Below are positions 46,197 to 56,076 of a DNA stretch of 64,000 nt, one piece after another. Each line of letters opens with the position of its first letter. The stretch's first letter is position 1. Source of the DNA: an uncultured Candidatus Melainabacteria bacterium (GTDB lineage Bacteria > Cyanobacteriota > Vampirovibrionia > Gastranaerophilales > Gastranaerophilaceae); the NCBI GenBank assembly GCA_934718275.1, contig CAKUZD010000003.1:62001-126000 (forward strand), read 5' to 3'. Below the pieces are notes generated by a model. That model had not been told where the DNA came from. It made no database searches and saw only the letters and a program-made list of their open reading frames with translations. The translations under genes and the position numbers were made by a program.

Positions 46197-46352
46197 CTAT
46201 TTGACTACTTGAAGTCTTGCTTGTATCCCAGCATCAGCATTAATTCTTTTTGCTGCTGCTAACGCCATATTACGGCGCTTTCTCGCTCCTCTTAATATGA
46301 ATTCCACACTGTCGCATACATTACACGAAGGTGATTTTATCTTTTTTAACAT
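46197..46352 (-). CDS. Small hypothetical protein (51 residues)
   Basis: A short frame encoding MLKKIKSPSCNVCDSVEF, then an Arg/Lys-rich LRGARKRRNMALAAAKRINADAG and ending RLQVVK. GGAG lies nine bases upstream of the ATG. It occupies most of the 370-base stretch between the pseudopilin and rpmA. Rich in basic residues with a C-x-x-C pair; could be nucleic-acid binding. No family recognised, and confidence rests on the ribosome-binding site and uninterrupted frame only. Confidence 0.5.
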   Translation of the reverse strand: MLKKIKSPSCNVCDSVEFILRGARKRRNMALAAAKRINADAGIQARLQVVK

Positions 46353-46452
46353 ATTTTAATTCTCCATTGTTTTTCTGATTACATATTTAGTATCGGTATT
46401 TTTTTTGAAAAACTTTAATATAAAAATTAAAATATTAAGAAAAGTTTACGTA

Positions 46453-46490
46453 AAAAAAGACCTTCTTTTATGAAAGAAGGTCTTTTTTTA
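46453..46490 (-). terminator. Terminator of the rplU-rpmA operon
   Basis: AAAAAAAGACCTTCTTT pairs perfectly with AAAGAAGGTCTTTTTTT around four bases. It lies 18 bases downstream of the rpmA stop on the minus strand. Confidence 0.85.
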
Positions 46491-46508
46491 TTTTAATAAA
46501 TCTAAAAC

Positions 46509-46763
46509 CTATACAGCGTAAACGCTAACTTGTTTTCTGTCACGTCTGTGTGGTTCGAATTTAACTTGTCCATCAATCAAAGCATATAATGTATCATCAG
46601 AACCGATTCCTACATTGTTGCCTGGGTGAACTTTTGTTCCTCTTTGACGAACGATAATGTTACCAGCTTTAACGATTTCTCCACCGAATTTTTTTACGCC
46701 CAAACGTTTTGCTTCGGAGTCACGACCGTTACGGGTAGATCCCATACCTTTCTTATGTGCCAT
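46509..46763 (-). CDS. rpmA: 50S ribosomal protein L27
   Basis: 84 residues starting [29 protein letters not shown], then [14 protein letters not shown] and [20 protein letters not shown]. The N-terminus begins directly with the peptidyl-transferase-reaching tail and has no cleavable extension as in Firmicutes. Accordingly there is no Prp protease gene between rplU and rpmA. Confidence 0.97.
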   Translation of the reverse strand: MAHKKGMGSTRNGRDSEAKRLGVKKFGGEIVKAGNIIVRQRGTKVHPGNNVGIGSDDTLYALIDGQVKFEPHRRDRKQVSVYAV

Positions 46764-46880
46764 TTTTTTATTCTCCTTATACTCCGTATAAAGTTTTTAA
46801 TATGTACGTTTATACGTGTTAGTTGTATCACTTTGTTTTTGAGGAAATTTCCTCTTTCGAATTTATAAGTTTACTCTAAC

Positions 46881-47231
46881 TTATGCTTCTTCTGTTGCTT
46901 CAGCAGCTTTCTTTTGAGCTGAAGTTCTGATTTTAGAAATCATAACTCTTGTAAAGCCTTGTCTGTGTCCTTGTTTTTTTCTGTAGCCTTTTTTAGGTCT
47001 TTGTTTGTAAACAATGATTTTTTTAGCTTTATCGTGTTTTACGATAGTACCTTCAGCAGATGCTCCAGCAACGTATGGTTGACCTACTTTAGATTTTTTT
47101 CCATTTACAATCATTACGACTTTGTCAAAAACAACTTTTGAATCTTTGTCGCCTTCCAATAATTCAACATCAAGGTATCTTCCTTCTTCTACTTGATATT
47201 GTTTTCCGCCTGTTTCTACAATTGCGAACAT
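46881..47231 (-). CDS. rplU: 50S ribosomal protein L21
   Basis: 116 residues from the ATG with codon ending at 47231 (MFAIVETGGKQYQVEEG) and AGGAAAAA upstream. The C-terminal segment has KRPKKGYRKKQGHRQGFTRVMI, the rRNA-binding stretch of L21. It leads the rplU-rpmA operon; a 117-base gap separates the two genes. Confidence 0.97.
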   Translation of the reverse strand: MFAIVETGGKQYQVEEGRYLDVELLEGDKDSKVVFDKVVMIVNGKKSKVGQPYVAGASAEGTIVKHDKAKKIIVYKQRPKKGYRKKQGHRQGFTRVMISKIRTSAQKKAAEATEEA

Positions 47232-47311
47232 TTGTTTTTCCTTTCTATTTGGGTATCGTATTTCCAAAACGGAAATTTTAAAACGAGTTACCGCATACTA
47301 ATACATCTGTT

Positions 47312-47340
47312 ATTATCCTCTACTAAAGCTTACATGTCAA
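47312..47340 (-). promoter_or_regulatory. Promoter of rplU-rpmA
   Basis: On the minus strand TTGACA (47335-47340), 17 bases, GATAAT (47312-47317). It lies about 80 bases before the rplU start, leaving a leader with a small TTTCC/GGAAA hairpin. Confidence 0.75.
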
Positions 47341-47425
47341 GCGGTATTAACATTTATTAACTTTCTGTTTTGCGAAATTTGTTTGCGGTAAAATAATATG
47401 CGGATAGATTTTTAAGGGTTTAAAT

Positions 47426-48736
47426 ATGAAGTTTACGCTTGAGGAATTGAAAAAAGCTACTAATGCAGAAGTTATTGGAAATGTAGATGGTGATTTTGAG
47501 ATATCAACTGATACCAGAACTATCAAAAAAGGAGATATTTATTTACCGTTAAAAGGTGCAAGTTTTGATGGTGAAGCTTTTTGTGACAAGGCTTTAAAAG
47601 CGGGTGCTGTTGGGTGCTTTTATTCCAAAACAGAATGCCCTGCGGATTTCGCATTAAAAGTTCCGGATACTTTAACAGCTTATTTGCAAATTGCAAATTT
47701 TGCTCGTAAAAAATATGCTCCAAAAGTTATTGGAGTGACAGGAAGTTCCGGTAAAACAACTACAAAAGAGATGATTTATTCTGTTGTATCCGAAAAATTT
47801 AAAACGCACAAAACTTTTTCTAATCATAACAATGAAATTGGTTTTTGCCAAACAGTTTTGTCAATGCCTGAGGATACTCAAGTATTGATAATAGAAATGG
47901 GCATGCGAGGATTTGGAGAAATCGAGCTTATTGATAGGTTTGCAGAACCTGATTATGCCGTAATAACCAATGCAGGTTCTGCTCATATTGGGCGATTGGG
48001 AAGTCTTGATAATATTGCAAAAGCTAAATGCGAAATAACTTCTCATTTAAAAGAAGCTTTAATTGCTAATGATAATCCCAGGTTGAAAAAATTTGCTAAT
48101 TTTGCAGGAGAAAAAATTTTTTATTCTTTAAATGATGTTCAAATTCTTGAAAAGCGTAGCGGATATTCAAAATTTGTATATAAAGATGAAGTATATGAGT
48201 TGAATGTCGATGGCGAATATAATATTGAAAATTCTATTGCTGCAATTGAAATTGGTATTAAATTGGGAATGTCTTATGACGAAATAAAATGTGGACTTGC
48301 TAAATATCATCCTATAGAAAAACGATGGGAAGAAGAAGATATAAAAGGTTTTAGGGTTATAAATGACAGCTATAATGCTAACCCTGAGTCTATGAAGGCT
48401 TCTGTTTCAACTTTTTTGGAATTATATAAAAATCCGGTTGTTATTCTTGGAGATATGGGAGAACTTGGAGAAAAAGAAGTTGAATTTCACCGTGAGGTGG
48501 GTGAATACCTTGGCAAAAAATTTAAAGATAAAAAAATTCTTTTTATAACAGTTGGGAATTTAGCAAAATTTATTGGTGTTGAATTATTAAAAAGCGGATT
48601 TGATGTAAAACAATTTAAAGATAATATTGAAACATCTCGTTACATTCTTGATAATTTACATGAGGGTATTACAATGTTCTTAAAGGCTTCTCGTTCTATG
48701 AAGTTTGAAGAAATAATTGAAAATTTGAAAAAATAA
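47426..48736 (+). CDS. murF: UDP-N-acetylmuramoyl-tripeptide--D-alanyl-D-alanine ligase
   Basis: 436 residues of the Mur ligase family: an N-domain with STDTRTIKKGDIYLPLKG, the ATP-binding GVTGSSGKTTTKEM, EMGMRGFGEIE, and C-terminal NDSYNANPESMKASV with VILGDMGELGE. It adds D-Ala-D-Ala to the UDP-MurNAc-tripeptide. It starts the wall/division cluster; no murE or ddl is directly upstream. Confidence 0.95.
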   Translation: MKFTLEELKKATNAEVIGNVDGDFEISTDTRTIKKGDIYLPLKGASFDGEAFCDKALKAGAVGCFYSKTECPADFALKVPDTLTAYLQIANFARKKYAPKVIGVTGSSGKTTTKEMIYSVVSEKFKTHKTFSNHNNEIGFCQTVLSMPEDTQVLIIEMGMRGFGEIELIDRFAEPDYAVITNAGSAHIGRLGSLDNIAKAKCEITSHLKEALIANDNPRLKKFANFAGEKIFYSLNDVQILEKRSGYSKFVYKDEVYELNVDGEYNIENSIAAIEIGIKLGMSYDEIKCGLAKYHPIEKRWEEEDIKGFRVINDSYNANPESMKASVSTFLELYKNPVVILGDMGELGEKEVEFHREVGEYLGKKFKDKKILFITVGNLAKFIGVELLKSGFDVKQFKDNIETSRYILDNLHEGITMFLKASRSMKFEEIIENLKK

Positions 48737-48791
48737 GACATTTTTGTATGTCGGTTAAAGAGTAAAAAATAAATAAAAGAGGGTATAAAAA

Positions 48792-49772
48792 ATGATAATG
48801 CTAACAGTTGCGTTTTTACTAGGGATGATATTATGTTTACTTTTTGGAGTCCCATATATAGATTTTTTGAAAAAACACATGATTGGACAATATGTAAAAG
48901 ATTGTGCTCCTGAAACGCATGCAAAAAAACAGGGTACGCCTACAACAGGTGGTGTTTTTATTATTGTTGCAGTTATTTTAGGTTCCATAATTGCTTTAGC
49001 TATGGCTCAGAGGCTTAATACAGAAGCTTTTATCATACTTTTAACTCTTTTATTCTATACTTTTGAAGGCTTTCAAGATGATTATTTGAAAATCAAAGGA
49101 AAGAAAAATGACGGTATGTCTGCAAAAGCTAAACTTTTAAGGCAGATTGCAATTGCGATGTTGCCTATTTTGTATTTAATGATGACGAAAGCAGGTGCGG
49201 GTGATGTTGTTATCGGACATTATGTATTGCACTTGGGTTGGTTTTATCCGATATTTGGTTTAATAGTTATCACCGGAGCTTCTAATGCTTATAATTTAAC
49301 TGACGGGTTAGACGGTTTAGCAGCTTCAACCGGAGTGTTTGCATTTTTGGCATGTGCACTAATTGCTTTCTTTTCAGGGTATCCTGAAGCAGCTGTGATT
49401 TCTGCATGTGTAGCTGGGGCATTAGTAGGTTTCTTAAAATACAATAAACCAAAAGCAGAGGTATTCATGGGTGATACGGGGTCTTTGGCAATTGGAGGGT
49501 TGTTAGGTACAGTTGCTGTATTAGGTAAATTTGAAATACTTTTGGTATTAATAGCAGGTGTTTTCGTTATGGAAACACTGTCGGTTATTATTCAGGTAAC
49601 AAGTTTTAAGACAACAGGTAAAAGAGTATTTAAAATGGCTCCTATCCATCACCATTTTGAATTATGTGAATGGAGTGAGAAAAAAGTTGTTACAGTGTTT
49701 GCTCTAGTTTCAGCAATTCTTTCTTTGTCAGCCGTAATTGTATATGTTTTGTTGAATAGAGGTATTTTATAA
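48792..49772 (+). CDS. mraY: Phospho-N-acetylmuramoyl-pentapeptide-transferase
   Basis: 326 residues with about ten membrane helices and the MraY motifs THAKKQGTPTTGG, FQDDYLKI, NAYNLTDGLDGLAAS, EVFMGDTGSLAIGG and the C-terminal PIHHHFE. It attaches phospho-MurNAc-pentapeptide to undecaprenyl phosphate (lipid I) at the inner membrane. One-base overlap with murD. Confidence 0.96.
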   Translation: MIMLTVAFLLGMILCLLFGVPYIDFLKKHMIGQYVKDCAPETHAKKQGTPTTGGVFIIVAVILGSIIALAMAQRLNTEAFIILLTLLFYTFEGFQDDYLKIKGKKNDGMSAKAKLLRQIAIAMLPILYLMMTKAGAGDVVIGHYVLHLGWFYPIFGLIVITGASNAYNLTDGLDGLAASTGVFAFLACALIAFFSGYPEAAVISACVAGALVGFLKYNKPKAEVFMGDTGSLAIGGLLGTVAVLGKFEILLVLIAGVFVMETLSVIIQVTSFKTTGKRVFKMAPIHHHFELCEWSEKKVVTVFALVSAILSLSAVIVYVLLNRGIL

Positions 49773-51133
49773 TGAATTGTCCAAGTTTGAAATTTACAGG
49801 TAAGAAGGTTTTAATATTAGGTTTTTCAAAAAGTGGTATTTCTGCTGCTAAATATTTGAATAAAGTTGGTGCTGATGTTTATATTACAGAGTATAGGAAT
49901 GAAAAGCCTGAAGATGCAGAGGAGCTTAACGAATTAAGGTCTGCAGGTATAAATATAGAATTTGGCGGGCATAGTGATGAATTTATAAAAGATGCTTATA
50001 TTGCAGTTACAAGCCCGGGAATTCCACCAAGAGCTGAAATTATGCAAAAGCTTGCGAGTGCAAATATTTCAGTAATATCAGAAGTTGAATTGGCTTTTAC
50101 TCAGACACAGTCGCCTTTTATTGCGATAACGGGAACTAACGGAAAAACAACTACAACAGCTTTGACTGCTCATATTTTATCATCCGAGTACAAAGCAGAA
50201 CCATGTGGAAATTATGGAGTTCCGCCCTGTGATTTGTTAGATAAGGATATTGATTTTTTTGTTTGTGAATGTAGTTCATTTCAATTAGAATACAGTAATT
50301 CTTTTGTCCCTCAAATTTCAGTTTTCACTAACTTTACTCCTGATCACATTGATTGGCATCAGGGGTTAGAAAATTATTTTAAAGCTAAAGCAAAAATTTT
50401 TGTTAATCCTCAGGCACCTGCTTTTTCTGTTTTGAATGCCAAAGATGCAAAACTTTTGGAATTTGCAAACGAATGTGGTGGAACAGTATTTTTATTTGAT
50501 GCAAATATCGGGGAAAATTGTTCTTATATTAAAGAGGAAGCTATTTATTTTAAACGAGATGGAAAAGAAGAAAAAATAATAGATTTAAAAGATTGTCCTT
50601 TAATTGGAAATCACAATTATCAAAATGTGATGTGTGCAGTGATTGTTGCTAAATTGGAAGGTATTTCTGATGAAAATATAAGAAGTTCTATAATGTCTTT
50701 CAAGGTTCCGGAGCATAGACTAGAGAAGTTTGCTCGACTTGGAAAAACTGTGTTTTATAATGATTCAAAAGCTACTAATCCGGAAGCCAGCCTTGTTGCA
50801 ATAAATTCTTTTAATAATTCTGATGTTGTTCTAATTGCCGGTGGGCGTGATAAGAATACTGATTTGACTGAGTTTTGTGAAGCAATAAATAAGCATATTA
50901 AAACCGTTATTTTGATTGGAGAAGCTGCTGATAGGTTCGATGAAAATTTGAGAAAAAATGGTTTTGAAAATATAATTAGAGAGGCTTCAATACAGGCGGC
51001 AACAGATAAGTCTATAGAATTGAATCCGGATGTTGTTCTGTTATCACCGGCATGTGCTAGTTTTGATATGTTTAGCGGATATGAGGAAAGAGGAAAGGTT
51101 TTCAAGGAATATGTCCTATCAAAGAGCAATTAA
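49772..51133 (+). CDS. murD: UDP-N-acetylmuramoylalanine--D-glutamate ligase
   Basis: 453 residues. N-domain VLILGFSKSGISAAKYL, SPGIPP; ATP loop AITGTNGKTTTTAL; SSFQLEY; FTPDHIDWHQG; C-domain NDSKATNPEAS and IAGGRDKN. It adds D-Glu to UDP-MurNAc-L-Ala. The gene overlaps ftsW by 23 bases. Confidence 0.96.
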   Translation: MNCPSLKFTGKKVLILGFSKSGISAAKYLNKVGADVYITEYRNEKPEDAEELNELRSAGINIEFGGHSDEFIKDAYIAVTSPGIPPRAEIMQKLASANISVISEVELAFTQTQSPFIAITGTNGKTTTTALTAHILSSEYKAEPCGNYGVPPCDLLDKDIDFFVCECSSFQLEYSNSFVPQISVFTNFTPDHIDWHQGLENYFKAKAKIFVNPQAPAFSVLNAKDAKLLEFANECGGTVFLFDANIGENCSYIKEEAIYFKRDGKEEKIIDLKDCPLIGNHNYQNVMCAVIVAKLEGISDENIRSSIMSFKVPEHRLEKFARLGKTVFYNDSKATNPEASLVAINSFNNSDVVLIAGGRDKNTDLTEFCEAINKHIKTVILIGEAADRFDENLRKNGFENIIREASIQAATDKSIELNPDVVLLSPACASFDMFSGYEERGKVFKEYVLSKSN

Positions 51134-52286
51134 ACGTGAATCTAATAATAATGTAGACCCGCAAATTCAGAGTGTGATAATTTCTTCTCCTGACACGACT
51201 TTGTTAATAGTTGTGGCATTTCTTGTAATAATTGGTTTTTTGGCAATATTTTCTGCTACTGCTCCGAAATGCTTAGACGAAGGAGGAAATCCTGCTCAAT
51301 TTTTGATAAAACAATTAATTTGTTTTATTGTAGGCTTTTTGGGGTTAAAGTTTTTTATGAATTACGATTATAAAAAGCTTGCTGATTGGAATGTTGTCGT
51401 AATGGCTTCTATTTTGATTGCTTTATTTCTAGTCGATTTTACTCCTTTAGGTGTTGTTGTAAATGGTGCTAAAAGATGGATAAATCTTGCAGGTTTTCAA
51501 CTACAACCATCAGAGTTTGCGAAACCGGCTGTTGTATTACTTCTTGCAAGTGCTTTTAGAAAAGATGCCAATTTGTTTGATCAAAATAAATGGGTTTGGG
51601 CATTTTTTCCAATAATAGCTATGGCCGGATTAATTTTTATTCAGCCAAACTTATCCATGGTAATTTTATTAGGAATGACAACAGTTGTTATGTACATGGC
51701 TGCAGGAGGTTCTGTAAAATTATTTCTAAGTTGCGTAGGTACTATGTTTGTTACTCTTGTTATTGGTTTAACAACTATTATTAAGCCTTATCAGTTGCAG
51801 CGTATTAAAACGTGGAGACATCCGGAACTCGATCCGTTAGGTGCCGGTTATAATATTATTCAATCTCTCATAGCATTTGCTTCAGGAGGTTTTAGTGGTG
51901 TCGGATATGGCGGGTCTATTCAAAAATTATCTTATTTGCCGGAATGTCATACTGACTTTATTTTTGCAATTATTGCAGAAGAATTGGGATTTGTCGGATG
52001 TTTACTTGTAATAGGACTTTTCTTTACTTTCTTGCAAAGAGGTTTTGTAATAGCGGCAAGATGTCCGGATATGTATGGTAAACTTTTGGCAGTTGGTATT
52101 ACTTTTTCAATTGTATTTCAGGCATTTATGAACATGAGTGTTGCAAGTTCATTTTTACCAACGACAGGTGTTCCGCTTCCTTTTATAAGTTATGGCGGAT
52201 CGTCTTTGATTGTTTCTTTAATTATGGTTGGAATACTTTTGAATATTTCTAAAAAAAGAATAAAAAAAATAAGGACTAGATATTAA
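51111..52286 (+). CDS. ftsW: Lipid II polymerase/division protein FtsW
   Basis: 391 residues from ATG 51111 (AAGGA upstream); longer readings overlap murD without a site. SEDS-family features: about ten membrane helices, GAKRWINLAGFQLQPSEFAK, YQLQRIKTWRHPELDPLGAGYNIIQS, and GVPLPFISYGGSSL near the end. It polymerises septal glycan with a class b PBP. Location between murD and murG supports FtsW over RodA. Confidence 0.93.
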   Translation: MSYQRAIKRESNNNVDPQIQSVIISSPDTTLLIVVAFLVIIGFLAIFSATAPKCLDEGGNPAQFLIKQLICFIVGFLGLKFFMNYDYKKLADWNVVVMASILIALFLVDFTPLGVVVNGAKRWINLAGFQLQPSEFAKPAVVLLLASAFRKDANLFDQNKWVWAFFPIIAMAGLIFIQPNLSMVILLGMTTVVMYMAAGGSVKLFLSCVGTMFVTLVIGLTTIIKPYQLQRIKTWRHPELDPLGAGYNIIQSLIAFASGGFSGVGYGGSIQKLSYLPECHTDFIFAIIAEELGFVGCLLVIGLFFTFLQRGFVIAARCPDMYGKLLAVGITFSIVFQAFMNMSVASSFLPTTGVPLPFISYGGSSLIVSLIMVGILLNISKKRIKKIRTRY

Positions 52287-53392
52287 TGAGTAGATTTTTT
52301 ATAACCGGCGGAGGTACCGGAGGTCATATTTACCCTGCAATAGCAGTTGCTGAAGCATTGAAAGATGAAGAAATTTTTTACATTGGAAACCCGAAGAATT
52401 TGGAGTATGATATTGTAAATCAAAAAGGATATCGTTTTTTAGGTGTTAATGTGCACGGTATGCCTAGGCGTTTAGGTTTTGATTTGATAAAATGGGGCTT
52501 ACAGTTATCTTTTGCTATTTTAAAAAGTTGTTATTATATAAAAAAATATAATCCTGATGTTGTGTTTGGGACAGGTGGTTATGTTTCAGCTCCTGCATTA
52601 ATAGCTGCAAAACTTTTGAATGTCCCTTACATGATGCATGATTGTGATGCGCAACCCGGGCTGGTAACAAGAAAACTTTCCAGTGGTGCACGATGTGTTT
52701 CAGTTGCGTTTGAAAGTGCTTGTAAATTTATTCAAAATAAAAATTGTATAGTTAATGGAAATCCTATAAGAGCTGCTTTTAAGACTCTTTCGAAGGAGGA
52801 AGCCAGAAAACAATTAGGTTTGCAAGATAAAACAACAATCATAATAATGGGAGGTTCTCAAGGTGCAAGAACTATTAATGATGCTACTGTTGAGGTTGTA
52901 AAATCTTTTTCAAAAGATTTTGATATGCAAGTTATATTCCAAACAGGGAAGAAAAATTATGATAGAGTGATTGAACAATTAATTCGCGATTATCCGCAAT
53001 ATGAAGCAGACAAAAATATTATTGTTAAACCATACTTTGAGGATATGGTAACAGCTCTAAAAGCATCTGATATTGCGATTTCTCGTTCAGGTTCTTTAAG
53101 TATTTCAGAAATTTGTGCTTCAGGTATAGCTTCAATTTTTGTTCCTTATCCACATGCTGCGGCAGACCATCAGAGAAAAAATGCAAAATTTATGTTGGAA
53201 AAAGATGCCGGGCTATATATTGAGGATAAAGATGCTAATGAAAAAAGTTTTTATGAAACAGTTGAATGTTTAATACGTGATAAGTCAAGGTTAGAATTGT
53301 TACAAAAAAATTCACTGGCTCTTGCCAAATTTGATGGAACTGAAAAAATAGTTGAACAGTTAAGAGAAATTGCAAATGAAAAAAACGTATAA
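52286..53392 (+). CDS. murG: Undecaprenyldiphospho-muramoylpentapeptide beta-N-acetylglucosaminyltransferase
   Basis: 368 residues: glycine-rich FFITGGGTGGHIYPAIAVAEAL, VFGTGGYVSAPALIAAKLL, GNPIR, IIMGGSQGAR and SRSGSLSISEICASGIASIFVPYPHAAADHQ. It makes lipid II from lipid I at the inner face of the membrane. Overlaps ftsW by one base and folC by about 17. Confidence 0.96.
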   Translation: MSRFFITGGGTGGHIYPAIAVAEALKDEEIFYIGNPKNLEYDIVNQKGYRFLGVNVHGMPRRLGFDLIKWGLQLSFAILKSCYYIKKYNPDVVFGTGGYVSAPALIAAKLLNVPYMMHDCDAQPGLVTRKLSSGARCVSVAFESACKFIQNKNCIVNGNPIRAAFKTLSKEEARKQLGLQDKTTIIIMGGSQGARTINDATVEVVKSFSKDFDMQVIFQTGKKNYDRVIEQLIRDYPQYEADKNIIVKPYFEDMVTALKASDIAISRSGSLSISEICASGIASIFVPYPHAAADHQRKNAKFMLEKDAGLYIEDKDANEKSFYETVECLIRDKSRLELLQKNSLALAKFDGTEKIVEQLREIANEKNV

Positions 53393-54560
53393 TGATGCTA
53401 TAAATTTATTAACTTCTCAAGGGAAGTTTTATATAGATTTAGGATTAGAAAGAATGGCCGCTATTTTGGCGTTGCTTGGAAATCCTCAAGATAAGTTAAA
53501 ATGTATTCATGTTGCCGGAACAAATGGCAAAGGATCCGTTTGTGCAATTGTTGCCACAGTTTTAGCTAAAGCAGGTATTAGGGTTGGACTTTATTCAAGT
53601 CCGCATATTTATAGCTATACAGAACGTATAAAAATAGATGGCAGCGATATTTCAAGAGAAGATTTTGCTGAATTAGTTTTTGAAATTTGTGAAATAGCTG
53701 AAAAAAATAATATTCATTTAACTGAGTTTGAAATTTTAACAACTGTAATGTTTAAGTATTTTGCAGATAATAATGTAGATGTTGTGGTTTTAGAAACAGG
53801 TTTAGGGGGGCGTTTTGATGCTACAAATATAATAAAATCGAACCTTTGTTCTATTATTACACATATTGATTTAGATCATACCGAAAGACTTGGTAATACA
53901 AAATCAAAAATTGCCTTTGAAAAAGCCGGAATTATAAAACCGAATTGCCCAGTGTTTACATCAGAAGGATATGAAGAAATTAAGGACAAGGCAGATGCTG
54001 AAAATTCATTGTTTGTAATGGTTGCACCTTTTGAAGATACTACAAATTTGTCTTTGAAAGGAACTTGCCAACAAGAAAATTTGTCCCTTGCTCTTGCAGC
54101 TATTCGTTATTTGTTTCCACAACTAGATGAAAGTATTATACAATCCTCTTTACGAGAAGTAAAACATCCATGCCGTTTTGAATTATGTCGGAGTGATTTG
54201 ATAATTGATGCCTCTCATAATCCAAATGGAGTTATGGCGTTAAGAGACAGTTTGGATTTTTATTATCCAAATAAAAAACGTTGTTTTGTTTTTGGTTGTT
54301 TACGTAATAAAGACTATGTTAAAATGATGAAAATTTTATTTTCTCGCGGAGATAAAATTTATTTTTACCATTTTAATAATCCAAATTCTTGTACAATAAG
54401 TGAATTGCAAACGGCTTGTGAGTATCCGTCTCAAGAATTTAAGTCCTTAGACGAGTTGCCTAAGGACTGTATGAAAGTTATTTGTGGTTCTTTTTATATG
54501 CTTAATGAGTTTGTTCCTGAGTCTCTTGTGCTTCAACCATTTCCTCAAGAAGATTTGTAA
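53376..54560 (+). CDS. folC: Folylpolyglutamate/dihydrofolate synthase
   Basis: 394 residues from ATG 53376 (MKKTYNDAINLL). FolC motifs: CIHVAGTNGKGSVCAIVATVL, GLYSSPHIYSYTERIKIDG, LETGLGGRFDATNI, HIDLDHTERLG and IIDASHNPNGVMAL. It adds Glu to dihydropteroate/folates. Its position after murG instead of murC/murB is a departure from the typical cluster, although FolC shares the Mur ligase fold. Its 3' end overlaps the convergent GT2 gene by 59 bases. Confidence 0.93.
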   Translation: MKKTYNDAINLLTSQGKFYIDLGLERMAAILALLGNPQDKLKCIHVAGTNGKGSVCAIVATVLAKAGIRVGLYSSPHIYSYTERIKIDGSDISREDFAELVFEICEIAEKNNIHLTEFEILTTVMFKYFADNNVDVVVLETGLGGRFDATNIIKSNLCSIITHIDLDHTERLGNTKSKIAFEKAGIIKPNCPVFTSEGYEEIKDKADAENSLFVMVAPFEDTTNLSLKGTCQQENLSLALAAIRYLFPQLDESIIQSSLREVKHPCRFELCRSDLIIDASHNPNGVMALRDSLDFYYPNKKRCFVFGCLRNKDYVKMMKILFSRGDKIYFYHFNNPNSCTISELQTACEYPSQEFKSLDELPKDCMKVICGSFYMLNEFVPESLVLQPFPQEDL

Positions 54561-56076
54561 CTTTGGCAGGTTCGAAATCCGTACAAGAATTCCATATTAA
54601 TGTAGGTTTTTGGGCTGTAATTGAAGGACTTGGATAGTCACTATTACAAAAACCTTTTAGCATATTTGTTGAACCGTCTACGTTTGATGTGAAATATTTG
54701 CAGCAACTACAAATTTTTAAGACAAAACCGTATTCATATAATCTCTGTCGAATTTCTTGTAGTGCATCTATCATTCTTAAATGTTTTCCGGTTACAAATT
54801 TTTTCTTTTTGTACATAAATTTTATTTTTGCTAAGCCGGATTCTGATATAAATTCTAATTTACAAGGAAGTTCTCTCCCTGCTGTATTCATAACAAATGC
54901 GTCAATTGAAAGTTTTTCTGTTCCCTCAGGAAGATCTTCTTTTTGAGATATTTTTGAGCGAATACTTCTAACAGGCGGAAGATTTTTTATAATATGACAT
55001 AGTGAATAAATTGGGTATAAACATAAAAGAACGATTTCCCTAAATCTTAATTTTGAATTAATTAAGCTTATTCCAAATCCTGCAACTAGTATTAAGAATG
55101 ATAAAAGAACTATTCTAAAATCTACAAAGAAATAATATCTGTAGGAGTGTTTCATTACAGCAGCATACACCAACAAAATCATCCATATATTAGGATTGAG
55201 TAGTGAAAATGTATGTTCCGCAAAACCAAAGTTGCTTTTCCCAACTTGAGTAAAGCAATTTTTAAACAAGTCCAATCTTGCAGACAATCTGGGTTTCCTA
55301 AATTCGTAGTTTGCGGTATCAACATAAGTTTGTATGTTCGGGTTGTATGTACAAGGACATTTTATTTTTGATAAAAGTAAGCTATATTTTAGTTCTGAAT
55401 TAATGTCTTTAAAATCTACCGAACCAATTTCGTCAACAATATCTTTTTTAATAACAAAAACACCGGAATCAGCACTTGCAGCAAGTCCGAATAAAGAGCG
55501 TGCTTTCCTCATAAAGTTCATGTGATATTTTTGGTACGCAGCTTTAATTTTATCAACCGGACCTAAATTATCTGTAATAATTAAGGTTTCGCCACATAAT
55601 ACGCTATGTTTTGCCAAACCTGAATTTATTGATGTTAAAAAGTTTGAAGGAATACTTCTATCTGCATCAATGAAAACAAAAGAATCAATAGTTTGATCTT
55701 TTGCCAATCTTTCAATAAGTATTGAAACAGCTTGATCTTTTCCTACAGTTCCAACATCTGTTATATTTATTAGATTTACAAAATTGTCTCCTGCGAATAG
55801 TTGTTCAGAGCCATCAGAGCAGTTATCCAATATAACAAATACTCTAAAATTGTTGATTGGATAATCTTGCATTTTTAATTCTTTAACCAAGTTATCAAGT
55901 GTAATTTTGTTATTTCTTGCATAAATAACAACAGCAAGGTTATCTTTTTCTTCATATTGAGAATATTTTTTTTCAATTTTGAAAGTTTGGTCATTGAGAT
56001 TTCTAATAGCCAAGACTAAAAAGTATAGCGAATATATTGCTACATAGATAAAAAGTATGTCTAAAATTAATTCCAT
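54502..56076 (-). CDS. GT2 family glycosyltransferase with Cys-rich C-terminal domain
   Basis: 524 residues. N-terminal membrane helix (about 5-24), then a GT-A domain with VVIYARNNKITLDNLVKEL, ILDNCSDGS, FIDADRSIP (D-x-D) and a distal region. Two or three further membrane helices at about 300-370 follow. The C-terminal part has a CSCCKYFTSN ... GFCNSDYPSP ... WNSCTDFEP pattern of five Cys, suggesting a metal site. It resembles membrane glycosyltransferases that make polysaccharides. The 59-base convergent overlap with folC is the largest in the window. Confidence 0.85.
   Translation of the reverse strand: MELILDILFIYVAIYSLYFLVLAIRNLNDQTFKIEKKYSQYEEKDNLAVVIYARNNKITLDNLVKELKMQDYPINNFRVFVILDNCSDGSEQLFAGDNFVNLINITDVGTVGKDQAVSILIERLAKDQTIDSFVFIDADRSIPSNFLTSINSGLAKHSVLCGETLIITDNLGPVDKIKAAYQKYHMNFMRKARSLFGLAASADSGVFVIKKDIVDEIGSVDFKDINSELKYSLLLSKIKCPCTYNPNIQTYVDTANYEFRKPRLSARLDLFKNCFTQVGKSNFGFAEHTFSLLNPNIWMILLVYAAVMKHSYRYYFFVDFRIVLLSFLILVAGFGISLINSKLRFREIVLLCLYPIYSLCHIIKNLPPVRSIRSKISQKEDLPEGTEKLSIDAFVMNTAGRELPCKLEFISESGLAKIKFMYKKKKFVTGKHLRMIDALQEIRQRLYEYGFVLKICSCCKYFTSNVDGSTNMLKGFCNSDYPSPSITAQKPTLIWNSCTDFEPAKVTNLLEEMVEAQETQEQTH

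Noticed and set aside
46626..46868. Plus-strand frames across rplU-rpmA
   Set aside because: Both are antisense to ribosomal protein genes, which explain the sequence fully.
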